Source of the DNA: Thermomicrobiales bacterium
Lineage (GTDB): Bacteria; Chloroflexota; Chloroflexia; Thermomicrobiales; CFX8
NCBI GenBank assembly: GCA_037045155.1
Contig: JBAOIG010000005.1
Span: forward strand, 496,001 to 560,000
Reading direction: 5' to 3'
DNA: 64,000 nucleotides
The position numbers and the translations under genes were made by a program. Numbering within the stretch: position 1 is the stretch's first letter; each line of letters opens with the position of its first letter. Shown one piece after another: positions 35,034 to 43,781 of the stretch. The notes beneath the pieces were generated by a model. It searched no databases, was not told the DNA's origin, and saw only the letters and a list, made by a program, of their open reading frames with translations.

Positions 35034-36464
35034 TTGAGTGAGGATCGGGCATCTACCAGGCTTCAGCAACGGCGGCTGATCGTGACGGCCGTCGCCTTTG
35101 CGTTTCCAGTCATGGCCTCGATCGCGCCGCCAACTATCGATGACCTCAGTCCGTGGGGTGTGCGCGTCCTCTCGGTGGTTATCGCCGGGCTGATCCTCTG
35201 GATGTCGGAGGCGATGCCGATCGCGGCGACATCACTCGGGGTCGTCGCGATGCTGGCGCTGGTCGGCCCCGGCACGAGCGACGAGGCACTGAAGACGGCG
35301 CTGGCTGGTTTCGAGTCCCCGGCGCCCTATTTCCTGCTCTGCGCGCTGGCGCTCGGCGCCGCAACGGTCAAAACCGGGCTCGCTCGCCGGCTGGCTCAGA
35401 TGCTGGTTCGCGGCGCGCGCGGGAGCGGCCGGCGACTCTACGCCCAGATGATGGCGATGATGCCGCCGATGGCGGTGCTGGTTCCATCGGCGCTGACACG
35501 CACCGCGATGCTGATCCCGACCTACGAGTCGGTCTTTCAGACCCACAGGATCCGCCGCGGCCACCCATTGCCGCGTCTGGTCATGATTGGGACGGCGATT
35601 CTTCAGCCACTCGCATCGACCGCCGTACTGACCGGCGGGGCAGTGCCGGTGGTTGCATCATCGCTCGTCGGCGGCATGTCCTGGGCTCACTGGTTCGTCC
35701 TCATGTCGGTGCCGATGTACACCATTCTGATCATCGTGGGCATTTCCCTGTTTCTGCTCTACCGGCCGGGTGAGCTTCCGGCGGCAATCGGCGAAGGCGG
35801 CGCATCGACGCCGGCGTTGTCACCGATGAGCGCGGCCGAGTGGCGCGGACTGGTGATCATCGGCGCGACGACAACGCTCTGGCTGACCGACTTCATCCAT
35901 CACCTCAACCCAGCCGTTCCGGCGCTGATAGGCGCGACCGCCCTGTTCCTGCCGCTCGTCGGCGTCTTGCGCTGGGAAGACTTCGAAGAGGGGTCGCCAT
36001 GGGTGATCTTCCTGGTCACCGCCAGCTCCCTCTCGCTCGCCTCGGCCCTCAATCAGAGTGGCGCGGCGGCGTGGGTCGCGGCGACCATCGTCGATCAAGT
36101 GCCGCTGGAGACGTTCGCGCTGGTGCCACAACTGCTGGTGTTGATGGCAATCGTTGCGGTTGTCAACGCAATTCTTCCGAACCGCACAGCCGTGCTGGGC
36201 ATCACGATCCCACTATTGATGTCGCTGGCCGGCCCGCTCGGCCTGAATCCGGTCGTGGTCGGGCTGATGGCGCCGATCATCTCGCAGACGACGATCTTCT
36301 ACCCCGTCCAGCTCGCGACGGCGCTGATCACCTACCGCACGCGGCATTACGCGGCGGGGGAGTTGGCGCGCGCAGGAGTCATCCTGACAATCGCCAGCGT
36401 CACGACGATTCTGCTCGTGGCCTTGCCCTGGTGGGGGCTGATGGGGGAGTCCGTCCGTCCCTGA
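35034..36464 (+). CDS. DASS/SLC13-family anion transporter
   Basis: Sodium-coupled dicarboxylate or sulfate-type symporter of about 476 residues with 11-12 hydrophobic helices. Family-like segments are ILWMSEAMPIAATSLGVVAML and a C-terminal NAILPNRTAVLGITIPLLM; the typical SNT-type motif is not exact in either hairpin, so the substrate is open. Start chosen at TTG 35034 because GGGGGAG lies 8-9 bases upstream and the frame upstream overlaps the rhodanese gene without membrane character; TTG 35016 is an alternative. Confidence 0.8.
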   Translation: MSEDRASTRLQQRRLIVTAVAFAFPVMASIAPPTIDDLSPWGVRVLSVVIAGLILWMSEAMPIAATSLGVVAMLALVGPGTSDEALKTALAGFESPAPYFLLCALALGAATVKTGLARRLAQMLVRGARGSGRRLYAQMMAMMPPMAVLVPSALTRTAMLIPTYESVFQTHRIRRGHPLPRLVMIGTAILQPLASTAVLTGGAVPVVASSLVGGMSWAHWFVLMSVPMYTILIIVGISLFLLYRPGELPAAIGEGGASTPALSPMSAAEWRGLVIIGATTTLWLTDFIHHLNPAVPALIGATALFLPLVGVLRWEDFEEGSPWVIFLVTASSLSLASALNQSGAAAWVAATIVDQVPLETFALVPQLLVLMAIVAVVNAILPNRTAVLGITIPLLMSLAGPLGLNPVVVGLMAPIISQTTIFYPVQLATALITYRTRHYAAGELARAGVILTIASVTTILLVALPWWGLMGESVRP

Positions 36465-36509
36465 CCGGCGCGGGGTGCTCGCTTCGCGGACCGCGCTGTG
36501 ACAGATCAA

Positions 36510-37538
36510 TCAGTTCGGTGTTGTGATGGTCGCGCCGTCCCAGGTATCGACATAATCGAGGAACCGGCGGATATACGGGGTCAGCTCCTCGGTCGTCGGG
36601 ATGCCGTCGACCCGGGCCAGCTGGCGCTGAAATGGATGAGAGGATGGCTCGAGCGCCTGTACGGCGGCGTGAAGCTCGACGCGCGTGTGATTGCCGTCTG
36701 GCGCAGCGTGGACGAGTAGTGCGCGCTGGAAGCCGCCCGATGCCCAGCGCACAACGACCTGCGCTCCGCCGGACTGATCGTCGGTCGCAATCGTGACCGG
36801 GTGCCGCCAGCCGTTGCTGGCAGCCGCCGCGGCGACTGCGAGAACGCCGGCCAACTCTCGTTGACTACCGTCGGGCTGGCGCTCTGGCTGCGGGCCGGCG
36901 AACACCGCGGTTTCCCGTCGCAGACCGGTGCGACGCTCATATCCGGCGCGGATACTGGTGTTACGCCAGAGGGCAACGCCGCCGATCAGAATCGTCGCGT
37001 GGAGCAACCCGATGACGGCGCTGAAGATCGGTGTCTGGCGCGAGTAGATCGTCTCCCAGTCGCCAGATATACCACCGAGCGCGTCGAGCAGCGGATAGAA
37101 CACCAGCGAATTGAGCAGGCTGAACGCGCCGAAGACGAACAACAGATAGCGCACCGCGACGTTGCCCGGCCGGAACCAGGCCCAGGCGATAGCGCCAAGG
37201 CCGAGGACGACGTTGACCACCGTCCCGGCTACGGCGATCCATGCAAGCTGGATCGGCGTGTAGTAGCCGGTGTGCTCGACGTACCCATAGTAGAGATAGA
37301 AGCCCCAGCCAACGATCTGGCCGCCGAACGCCTTCACCATGACCGCGTGACCGAGCTCGTGGAGGATCACGCTCAACGGGACGAGGACAAACAACGCCAG
37401 CCGGGTCAGGCGCTGCCGCTCGTCCATCGTCAGGCGATCGTCGAACAGCGCCTGGCGATTACGGACGACATCGACCAACGCCGCGCCGCCAATGACAGCG
37501 AGCATCAGCGTCAGAATAGGCGTGCCACCATCGAACAC
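36510..37538 (-). CDS. M50-like membrane metalloprotease
   Basis: 342 residues. The zinc motif HELGH is at residues 60-64 in VPLSVILHELGHAVMV inside a membrane helix, and a second-motif Asp 152 appears in NSLVFYPLLDALGG, both as in the site-2-protease family. Four to five hydrophobic segments surround them. The C-terminal 130 residues are soluble and carry no recognised domain (no PDZ). Family members cut transmembrane proteins such as anti-sigma factors; the two-helix anti-sigma factor at 30052 is a conceivable substrate, but this is speculation. Confidence 0.75.
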   Translation of the reverse strand: MFDGGTPILTLMLAVIGGAALVDVVRNRQALFDDRLTMDERQRLTRLALFVLVPLSVILHELGHAVMVKAFGGQIVGWGFYLYYGYVEHTGYYTPIQLAWIAVAGTVVNVVLGLGAIAWAWFRPGNVAVRYLLFVFGAFSLLNSLVFYPLLDALGGISGDWETIYSRQTPIFSAVIGLLHATILIGGVALWRNTSIRAGYERRTGLRRETAVFAGPQPERQPDGSQRELAGVLAVAAAAASNGWRHPVTIATDDQSGGAQVVVRWASGGFQRALLVHAAPDGNHTRVELHAAVQALEPSSHPFQRQLARVDGIPTTEELTPYIRRFLDYVDTWDGATITTPN

Positions 37539-37716
37539 AGTGTAAGACCCCTCATTATCCCGCGAACATGCCAGCCGCCCGCCAGTGCCGTCATTCTACC
37601 GGTTGGCCGAGACACGATCGCGGCACGCGATATGCGTAGTTGTCGATATTGACGATGCCGTCAGGGGCGTAGAACAGAAGCCTGCAACCTCTCGAACCCA
37701 GGGGAGGAGGTCTCCG

Positions 37717-37980
37717 ATGTTGTTTCCCGATTATCAGAAGTCACTGACCGACCTCATGCACAAGGACCACTACACACCAGACGAGCTTGCGCAGCTGCTC
37801 GATGTCAGTCCGGAGGTGATCCGGCACGAGGTGCGCGTTGGCCGTCTGAAGGCGTACACCATCGAGCACCGTGTGATCGATATCCGAAGAGTCGATGCGC
37901 TCGACTGGCTTCATCGTCGTCATGCAGAGATGTCATCGATGCTCGAGCCAGCGACGGAGAAGCCGCGCGCCGGCGAGTAG
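37717..37980 (+). CDS. small helix-turn-helix DNA-binding protein (excisionase/MerR-like)
   Basis: 87 residues. The core HYTPDELAQLLDVSPEVIRH followed by EVRVGRLKAYTIEHRVIDIRR is a winged helix of the HTH_17 (excisionase family) type: helix-turn-helix plus a wing ending in a substrate-like arginine strand. ATG is preceded by GGAGGAGG at 6 bases, which settles the start against an upstream ATG at 37585. No integrase or phage gene is nearby, so a small transcription regulator is more likely than a phage excisionase. Confidence 0.75.
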   Translation: MLFPDYQKSLTDLMHKDHYTPDELAQLLDVSPEVIRHEVRVGRLKAYTIEHRVIDIRRVDALDWLHRRHAEMSSMLEPATEKPRAGE

Positions 37981-38014
37981 CAATCCTCGCGAGGTCCTCC
38001 GGGCCGGGGTGTGG

Positions 38015-38986
38015 CTAGGTCGTTACGATCGCCGCTCCGGCCGCGCGAAGCGCGTCGACCGTCTCGGCAACGATACGCGGGACGATCTCGTTCACCGGCA
38101 GGATGGCGTCGATCATCCCGACGCTCTGGCCGGCCATTGCAACGAGCTCGTACTGGCGGCCAGCAACGGCGGCAATGGCGATCTCGCGACGCATCTCTTC
38201 GGTATCGAGCGTACCGGCACGCCAGGCCGCCTGCACACGCTCGGCAAACGGAGTGCGAATCACCGAGGGCACCGTTGCGTAATCGCCAGGCGCGGGAGGG
38301 AAGATCGCGTTCCAGGCGTCCAGCTTCATGATGTCGCCCGGGCCGGCGGCGACGATCATCTCCTTCCAGCCTTCCGCGATCTCCGCCTCACGCGATGCGA
38401 GAAAGCGAGTCCCCAGGTTCACGCCCTGCGCGCCGAGCGACAGCGCCGCGGCGACGCCACGACCATCGGCAATCCCGCCGGCCGCAACAACCGGCACCGG
38501 CCAGACAGCGTCGACCACCAACGGCACGAGCTCCAGCGTCGAGATCATGCCGGTGTTGCCGCCCGACTCGGTTCCCTGGGCCACGATGATGTCTACTCCG
38601 TTTCTGGCCGCATGCACCGCCGCGCGGACGGTGACCACCTGCTGAATGACGACCGCGCCAGCCGCGTGGGCGCGGGCCACAAGGTCGCCGGGGTCGCCAA
38701 GGGCGAAGGAGATGACGGCCGGCCGCGCATCGAGCGTCGACTGAAACGCTTCCTCGTCGAAGATCGTCAACCCGTGGTTGACGGCGAAGGAGCCGTTTGT
38801 GCGCTCGTGGGCCGCCTCGATCTCGTCGCGCAGCGTGTCGGCGCTCATCCTCAGCGCGGCGATACTCCCCAGGATGCCGGAGTTCGATGCCGCCGCCGCC
38901 AGTCGGCCTGTTGCCGCGCCCCCCATCGGCGCCTGAATGATCGGCGCGTCGATCTTCAGCAGATCACACAGTGGTGTGCGGAGCAT
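38015..38986 (-). CDS. nitronate monooxygenase-like FMN enzyme
   Basis: TIM-barrel FMN oxidoreductase of 323 residues of the 2-nitropropane dioxygenase family. Seen: the N-terminal APIIQAPMGGAATGRLAAA, the catalytic-region AQGTESGGNTG, the FMN-phosphate loops PVPVVAAGGIADGRGVAAAL and GAQGVNLGTRFLAS. Oxidises alkyl nitronates in characterised members; other members are enoyl reductases (FabK), so the substrate is uncertain. The ATG at 38986 follows GGGGGGTGAC; an upstream in-frame start at 39019 is less likely. Confidence 0.87.
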   Translation of the reverse strand: MLRTPLCDLLKIDAPIIQAPMGGAATGRLAAAASNSGILGSIAALRMSADTLRDEIEAAHERTNGSFAVNHGLTIFDEEAFQSTLDARPAVISFALGDPGDLVARAHAAGAVVIQQVVTVRAAVHAARNGVDIIVAQGTESGGNTGMISTLELVPLVVDAVWPVPVVAAGGIADGRGVAAALSLGAQGVNLGTRFLASREAEIAEGWKEMIVAAGPGDIMKLDAWNAIFPPAPGDYATVPSVIRTPFAERVQAAWRAGTLDTEEMRREIAIAAVAGRQYELVAMAGQSVGMIDAILPVNEIVPRIVAETVDALRAAGAAIVTT

Positions 38987-39025
38987 GTCACCCCCCAGAC
39001 TATCGCCGGCCAACGCCACGGCGAA

Positions 39026-40669
39026 TTACAGCGTGAAGAACCGATAGTAGTCGGCGCCGGAGAGATTCGCCCGCAGCGCCTCGCCATCAACAACGGTGTC
39101 GAATCGAATACGATCGTAGGCATAATCGCCTGACCGGATAGCGAACGAGCCATCCGGCAGCGGGTCCAGCGGTTGATCGCCCTCGAAGCCGTCCGGCGGC
39201 TCCGGAAAGAGCAGGAAGAGCCGCCCTTCGCGCGAGACAACGCGGAAATCGGACGCCCACGGGTTGTGCGAGCGGTAATGGCCGGGGTAGGCGCGCAACT
39301 CCTCCGGCAGCGCGGCCGTCTCCGGCGCATCCAATCCCTCGCGATGGAACACATCGCCGCCGTGGGTCAGCGCCACGGCGCGACCGTCCTCGACTTGAGC
39401 GCGAACCCAGATATGAGCGAGCGCAGGGTCTTCGGCGCGAAATGCGGCCGGACCCAGCGGAAGGAGTGGCGCACGCTGGCCATCGGCCACCAGCGACAGC
39501 CGGTTGCCCGAGACAACGATCTCCCAGGCGCGATCGCCAGAACGGTAGACACCGGCGAACTGTTCCGCATCGGGGACTGCGTCGGGGTCCGGCTCGTCGG
39601 GGAGGGACGGCAAATCGCGGCCATCGTGCGCGGCAGCCAGTACAGCGACGGCGTCGGTGGCAATCCGCAACGGCGCGCCGGGGCCGTTGACCATCACGAC
39701 CGCGCCAACTCCGCGTTCGACATCGCCAAACATCGCCGACACGTAGCCGACCATGCCACCAGTGTGACCGAGCAGCCGCTGGCCGTCCTGCTCGAACGTC
39801 ATGAGCCCGTAGCCATACCAGCGGCCGGAGCCGGGCGACATCTCGATGACCGGCCGGGTCAGCAGGGCGAAGCTCTCCTCGGAGAGGATCCGGCCGGCCG
39901 AGCCAGACCCGCGATTGAGCAGCATCCGCAGCCAGGCGGTCAGGTCGGCAGCGGTCGAGACGATGCAGCCGTCGCCAGTGTTCGTTTCCAGCCAACTGGC
40001 CGGCGCGAGCGGGTCGCCTGGGCGATGCGGTCGGTCCGTATCGCGATAGACGTGACCGGTCGCCAGTCGCGGCCGGTTGGCATTGGCGATCACCGCCATG
40101 GTGTCGCGCATCCCAAGCGGGTCGAGCAGACGCTCGCGGACAATCTCAGCGTACGGTTTGCCCTCCAACCGCTCCAGCAGCAGGCCAAGCGCCTTGTAGC
40201 CGAGGTTGGAGTAGTGGAACGCCTCGCCGGGTGCATGGGCGACGTGGAGATCACGCGCCGCCCAGACCTCATACCGAGGATCCGGCGCGAAGTCAGTCCC
40301 ACCGGTCAGCCCCGAGGTGTGGCTGAGCAGGTGGTGGGTGGCGATCGGCGGGTAATCGGATTGCACCGCGAACCACGGCAGGTAGTCGGTCACCGGCGCG
40401 TCGAGGTCGAGCCGGCCTTCCTCGCGCAGTTGCAGGAGCGCGACGGCGGTGAACGACTTGCCGATCGACCCGAATTCGAACAGATGAGAAGCGCGTAGCG
40501 CCGCGCCGCCCGCCGCATCAGCCAGGCCGGCCGTCGCGACACCAAGCAACTGGTCGCGCGTCGTCAGCGCAAGCGCGATGCCCGGCTCGGTGTCATGGCC
40601 CAGCCGCTTGTTGACGAATGCGTCGATTCTGCCGAGCGCTGCGTCCAGCCCAGTATCAATCCAGCTCAC
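39026..40669 (-). CDS. beta-lactamase-fold serine hydrolase with C-terminal extension
   Basis: About 547 residues. Residues 1-350 form the class C beta-lactamase-like domain: SxxK as SIGK (residues 68-71 in FEFGSIGKSFTAVALLQL), YSN in FHYSNLGYKALGLLLER, and HTGGMVGY as the third motif. The last 190 residues are predicted beta-rich, with repeated FAGVYRS and YPGHYRSHNP segments as in lipocalin-like tails of PbpX/esterase-type proteins. No signal peptide with the GTG start at 40669, chosen for GGGGGA upstream. The stop is 40 bp before the start of the nitronate monooxygenase-like gene, so the two form one transcription unit. Confidence 0.85.
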   Translation of the reverse strand: MSWIDTGLDAALGRIDAFVNKRLGHDTEPGIALALTTRDQLLGVATAGLADAAGGAALRASHLFEFGSIGKSFTAVALLQLREEGRLDLDAPVTDYLPWFAVQSDYPPIATHHLLSHTSGLTGGTDFAPDPRYEVWAARDLHVAHAPGEAFHYSNLGYKALGLLLERLEGKPYAEIVRERLLDPLGMRDTMAVIANANRPRLATGHVYRDTDRPHRPGDPLAPASWLETNTGDGCIVSTAADLTAWLRMLLNRGSGSAGRILSEESFALLTRPVIEMSPGSGRWYGYGLMTFEQDGQRLLGHTGGMVGYVSAMFGDVERGVGAVVMVNGPGAPLRIATDAVAVLAAAHDGRDLPSLPDEPDPDAVPDAEQFAGVYRSGDRAWEIVVSGNRLSLVADGQRAPLLPLGPAAFRAEDPALAHIWVRAQVEDGRAVALTHGGDVFHREGLDAPETAALPEELRAYPGHYRSHNPWASDFRVVSREGRLFLLFPEPPDGFEGDQPLDPLPDGSFAIRSGDYAYDRIRFDTVVDGEALRANLSGADYYRFFTL

Positions 40670-40785
40670 CCATTCCCCCGTTCCCACTCCCTGTCTTCTG
40701 CCGGCCACGATACACGCTACCGCAACAGAGGGGAACACCGTGCTTCAGGTGAGAATTGGCGAGCAGGCCCGATGATCCACGCGCA

Positions 40786-41661
40786 TCAGCCGATCGGCGC
40801 TGGAACCGGAGCCTTGTCGGCGTAGCGCCAGCGATAGTAGTGCTGCCCGATATTGCCGGCCTCGACCTGCCAGCCGGCCGGGTTGTCGGGCGTGTAGGTC
40901 AGGCAGCGACGCTCGAAGCACTGGATCAGCACGTCGCGATCTACCCCCGCCAGCTTCACCCTTGCCCAGTACGCCTCAGTGATCGGATAGCCAGTCGCGT
41001 AGAACGGGTCCTGGAACAGCTTGCCCTGAACCACTTTGCCGCCGTCGAGCACGAGGCCGCTGGAATTCATGAACTCCCAGAAGACCGACGCCACCTGGTG
41101 GTCGATACCCCAGACCTGGACCCGATGACCGGCAGTGACGCCGTGCTTGGCCAGCTGCGCATCATGCGTGGTGCGGCCCTCGCGCCAGACACGGGTCGTC
41201 AGGGTCTGACCATCTGTCGCGGGCCGAGCGCCAAGGAGCATGCCGAACGTCGCGTAGGTTGGCGCAACCGGGTTGACTGCGTCACCCGCGACAGGGATCT
41301 GGGCTGGCTCCCAACTCCAGTACTTGTTATCGCCGACCTGCACCTTACCGGTGATCAGCTCCCTGGCCAGCAGCCCGTTGGTGACGTACCAGGCGGAATC
41401 CGGCGACACTGTCGGGTCGCTGGAGATCTCCATCCGCGACTTGTCGAAGTACTGGACGATGCGCTTCCCGCCCTTCGCCTCCGCGTAGGGCTCGACAACG
41501 CCGCCGCTGTATCCGGCTGGCCCCCACATCCAGGTACGGCTGACGGCTAGATCGGAGACAGGCTGGTCGGTCCGCGCCCAGGTTCGCTGGAAGGAAGGGT
41601 TCCAGATCGGCGACCCGGTGCTGGCGGCGGCGGAGACGAGCGGGAACGCGAAGAGCATCAA
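40786..41661 (-). CDS. exported protein of unknown function, signal peptide apparently frameshifted
   Basis: 291 residues from TTG 41661. The mature part is Trp- and Tyr-rich and ends in CFERRCLTYTPDNPAGWQV then EAGNIGQHYYRWRY, a motif I associate with surface proteins of Chloroflexota, function unknown. The present frame has only a short hydrophobic start. In the +1 frame, GTG 41695 lies behind GAGGG and encodes MRFRPALILLLI; removing one base near 41661 joins this to MLFAFPLVSAAAS, giving a perfect signal peptide. So the gene either carries a one-base insertion, uses slippage, or starts inefficiently at the internal TTG/ATG. Confidence 0.7.
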   Translation of the reverse strand: MMLFAFPLVSAAASTGSPIWNPSFQRTWARTDQPVSDLAVSRTWMWGPAGYSGGVVEPYAEAKGGKRIVQYFDKSRMEISSDPTVSPDSAWYVTNGLLARELITGKVQVGDNKYWSWEPAQIPVAGDAVNPVAPTYATFGMLLGARPATDGQTLTTRVWREGRTTHDAQLAKHGVTAGHRVQVWGIDHQVASVFWEFMNSSGLVLDGGKVVQGKLFQDPFYATGYPITEAYWARVKLAGVDRDVLIQCFERRCLTYTPDNPAGWQVEAGNIGQHYYRWRYADKAPVPAPIG

Positions 41662-41695
41662 TAAGCAGGAGAATCAGCGCAGGTCGGAATCGCAC

Positions 41696-42209
41696 AGTTC
41701 GATACCCTCAAGACGATCAATCGCGGCAGACATCAGTGACGGCGGGACTTCCCGGCCCCGCCGTCGATCAGAAGTATTCCCCGCCAGACTGACGCCTGCC
41801 GACCCTGACCTGCCAGGGCACGCCGGTTGCCAGACGCACGAACCATCGACCAACGGCCGGCCGGGGGACGGACGAGGAGACCAGGCTCGACCTTGCTCGG
41901 CGCGCCTCCCGGCCGGAAATCGAGATTTGCGCACCCGAGCGCGCAGTGGTAATTCGTTGTAGAATTCACAATTCGAGGAGTGTCGACGCGCAGGGCCGTC
42001 GGGGCGACGTGCGCTTTCCGCGCTTCGGCCAGCAAACCGGGCCGTCCGATGGGGGTCGGATCATGGCCGCGGCAGAGGCTGGGCCAACGAGCCGTCGATA
42101 CCCACGTCAGGCCGACGAGAGGCATCTGGCGCACCGCCAGGCACGGGTTGCGCGGCGGTGGGCGATGACCATCTATTGGCTCGTTCAATCTCTGGGAGGC
42201 ATACCGGTT
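41696..42209. other. 514-bp stretch without a supported gene, upstream of pntAA
   Basis: The pntAA frame is open back to 41946 but the extra 88 residues are basic, low in hydrophobics and unlike any transhydrogenase. A TAGAAT at 41960-41965 within an AT-rich patch (taattcgttgtagaattcac) is a candidate -10 for the pnt operon, without a clear -35. Nothing else was seen. Confidence 0.4.
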
Positions 42210-43403
42210 ATGGTGGAATCCGCACCTTCAGCTGCTGCCCAGGCCCGCCCGGTGACGATCGGCGTGCCGAAGGAGATCGTCGAGGGCGAGCGCCGAGTCG
42301 CGCTTATCCCCGACGCTGTCAAGAAGTATGTGGCCGCCGGCCACACGGTCCTCGTCCAGTCTCGCGCGGGCCTCGAGGCAGCCCACACCGACGACGCCTA
42401 TGCGGCGGCGGGCGCGACAGTCGTCCCAGACGCTGCCGCGGTCTACGGTCAGGCCGACCTGATTCTGAAGATCCAGAAGCCGGAGCCGGAGGAGGTCGCG
42501 CTGCTACGGAAGGGCAGCACCCTTCTGGCGATGCTCCAGCCGCTGGTCAACCACGACCTCGTCAGCGCGCTAGCCGCGCGCGGGGTGACGGCGGTTTCGA
42601 TGGACGCTATCCCGCGGACAACGCGCGCCCAATCGATGGACGTGCTCTCCGCGATGAGCACGCTCGGCGGCTACAAGGCAGTACTGCTGGCAGCCGACAA
42701 CATGCCGAAGATCTTCCCGATGCTGATGACTGCCGCCGGCACAATCGCGCCTGCCAAGGTGCTGATTGTCGGCGCGGGCGTTGCCGGCCTGCAGGCGATT
42801 GCGACCGCCCGTCGCCTCGGCGCTGTCGTCGAGGCGTATGACACTCGTCCGGTCGTCAAGGAGCAGGTCGAGTCGCTCGGGGGCAAGTTCGTCGAGGTCG
42901 ACATGACCGGCATCGAGGCGCAGACGCAGGACACGGGCGGCTACGCGCGCGAGGCATCGCCGGAGCTGCTGCGCCGTCAGCAGGAGACGATGGCCAACCG
43001 CGCCGCGCGTTCGGACGTTGTCATCACAACCGCGCTTGTCCCGGGCCGGGCAGCGCCGAAGCTGATCATGGCCGACACGGTGGCCAGAATGCAGCCGGGC
43101 TCTGTGATCGTCGATATGGCGGCCGAGACCGGCGGCAACTGCGAGCTGACCGTCCCCGGCGAGGTCATCACAACTCCGAACGGCGTGACAATCGTCGGCC
43201 TGACGAACCTGCCGAGCACGCTGCCATTCCACGCCAGCCAGATGTACTCCAAGAACCTGCAGAATCTCCTGGCGATCATGTTGACCAAGCAGGGCACGTT
43301 GAACATGAACTTCGCCGACGACATCATCAAGGGCACGACGATCACGATGAACGGCGAGGTTGTCCACGAGGCCACGAAGAACGCAATGGCGCCGCGCAGC
43401 TAG
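42210..43403 (+). CDS. pntAA: NAD(P) transhydrogenase, alpha subunit part 1 (NAD-binding)
   Basis: Cytoplasmic NAD(H)-binding domain I of the proton-translocating transhydrogenase. 397 residues from the ATG at 42210, which sits 10 bases after GGGAGGC and directly before the family start VTIGVPKEIVEGERRVAL. The Rossmann motif VLIVGAGVAGLQAIATARRLGA is at about 185-206; the mobile-loop region and RSDVVITTALVPGRAAP follow. Split alpha subunit (two genes) is the arrangement of Rhodospirillum-type enzymes. First gene of a three-gene operon. Confidence 0.92.
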   Translation: MVESAPSAAAQARPVTIGVPKEIVEGERRVALIPDAVKKYVAAGHTVLVQSRAGLEAAHTDDAYAAAGATVVPDAAAVYGQADLILKIQKPEPEEVALLRKGSTLLAMLQPLVNHDLVSALAARGVTAVSMDAIPRTTRAQSMDVLSAMSTLGGYKAVLLAADNMPKIFPMLMTAAGTIAPAKVLIVGAGVAGLQAIATARRLGAVVEAYDTRPVVKEQVESLGGKFVEVDMTGIEAQTQDTGGYAREASPELLRRQQETMANRAARSDVVITTALVPGRAAPKLIMADTVARMQPGSVIVDMAAETGGNCELTVPGEVITTPNGVTIVGLTNLPSTLPFHASQMYSKNLQNLLAIMLTKQGTLNMNFADDIIKGTTITMNGEVVHEATKNAMAPRS

Positions 43404-43469
43404 CGTACGTGACCGGAAACCGGTCGTAGGGGTAGGAGAGGTAGAGCGTCATGAGTGGAGAGCAGGCGG

Positions 43470-43781
43470 ATGGATAACGAGGTCATCCTCGGGATATACG
43501 TGTTTCTGCTGGCGATTCTGCTGGGGGTCGAGGTCATCGGCAAGGTGCCGTCGACGCTGCACACACCGCTGATGTCGGCAACGAACGCGATCCACGGGAT
43601 CGTGCTTCTCGGCGCGATGATCGTGCTCGGCTGGGCCGACCAGTGGTGGCTGCAAGCCATCGGGTTCCTCGCGGTCATCCTCGGCGCGGCCAACGTATTC
43701 GGTGGCTTCGTCGTCACTGACCGGATGCTGGAGATGTTCAAGCGCAAGCCGGGCGCTGGATCGGCGGGGCAGAAGCGATGA
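43470..43781 (+). CDS. pntAB: NAD(P) transhydrogenase, alpha subunit part 2 (membrane)
   Basis: Membrane domain of the alpha subunit, 103 residues with three to four helices (YVFLLAILLGVEVIGKV, GIVLLGAMIVLGWA, AIGFLAVILGAANVFGGFVV). HTPLMSATNAIHG is the conserved family segment linking helices. The ATG at 43470 starts the family-like sequence; an upstream GTG at 43455 would add five residues. Its stop overlaps the pntB start. Confidence 0.93.
   Translation: MDNEVILGIYVFLLAILLGVEVIGKVPSTLHTPLMSATNAIHGIVLLGAMIVLGWADQWWLQAIGFLAVILGAANVFGGFVVTDRMLEMFKRKPGAGSAGQKR

Noticed and set aside
41946..42209. 88-residue N-terminal extension of PntAA
   Set aside because: Basic, low-hydrophobic sequence unlike the family; ATG 42210 has a ribosome site and gives the standard start.
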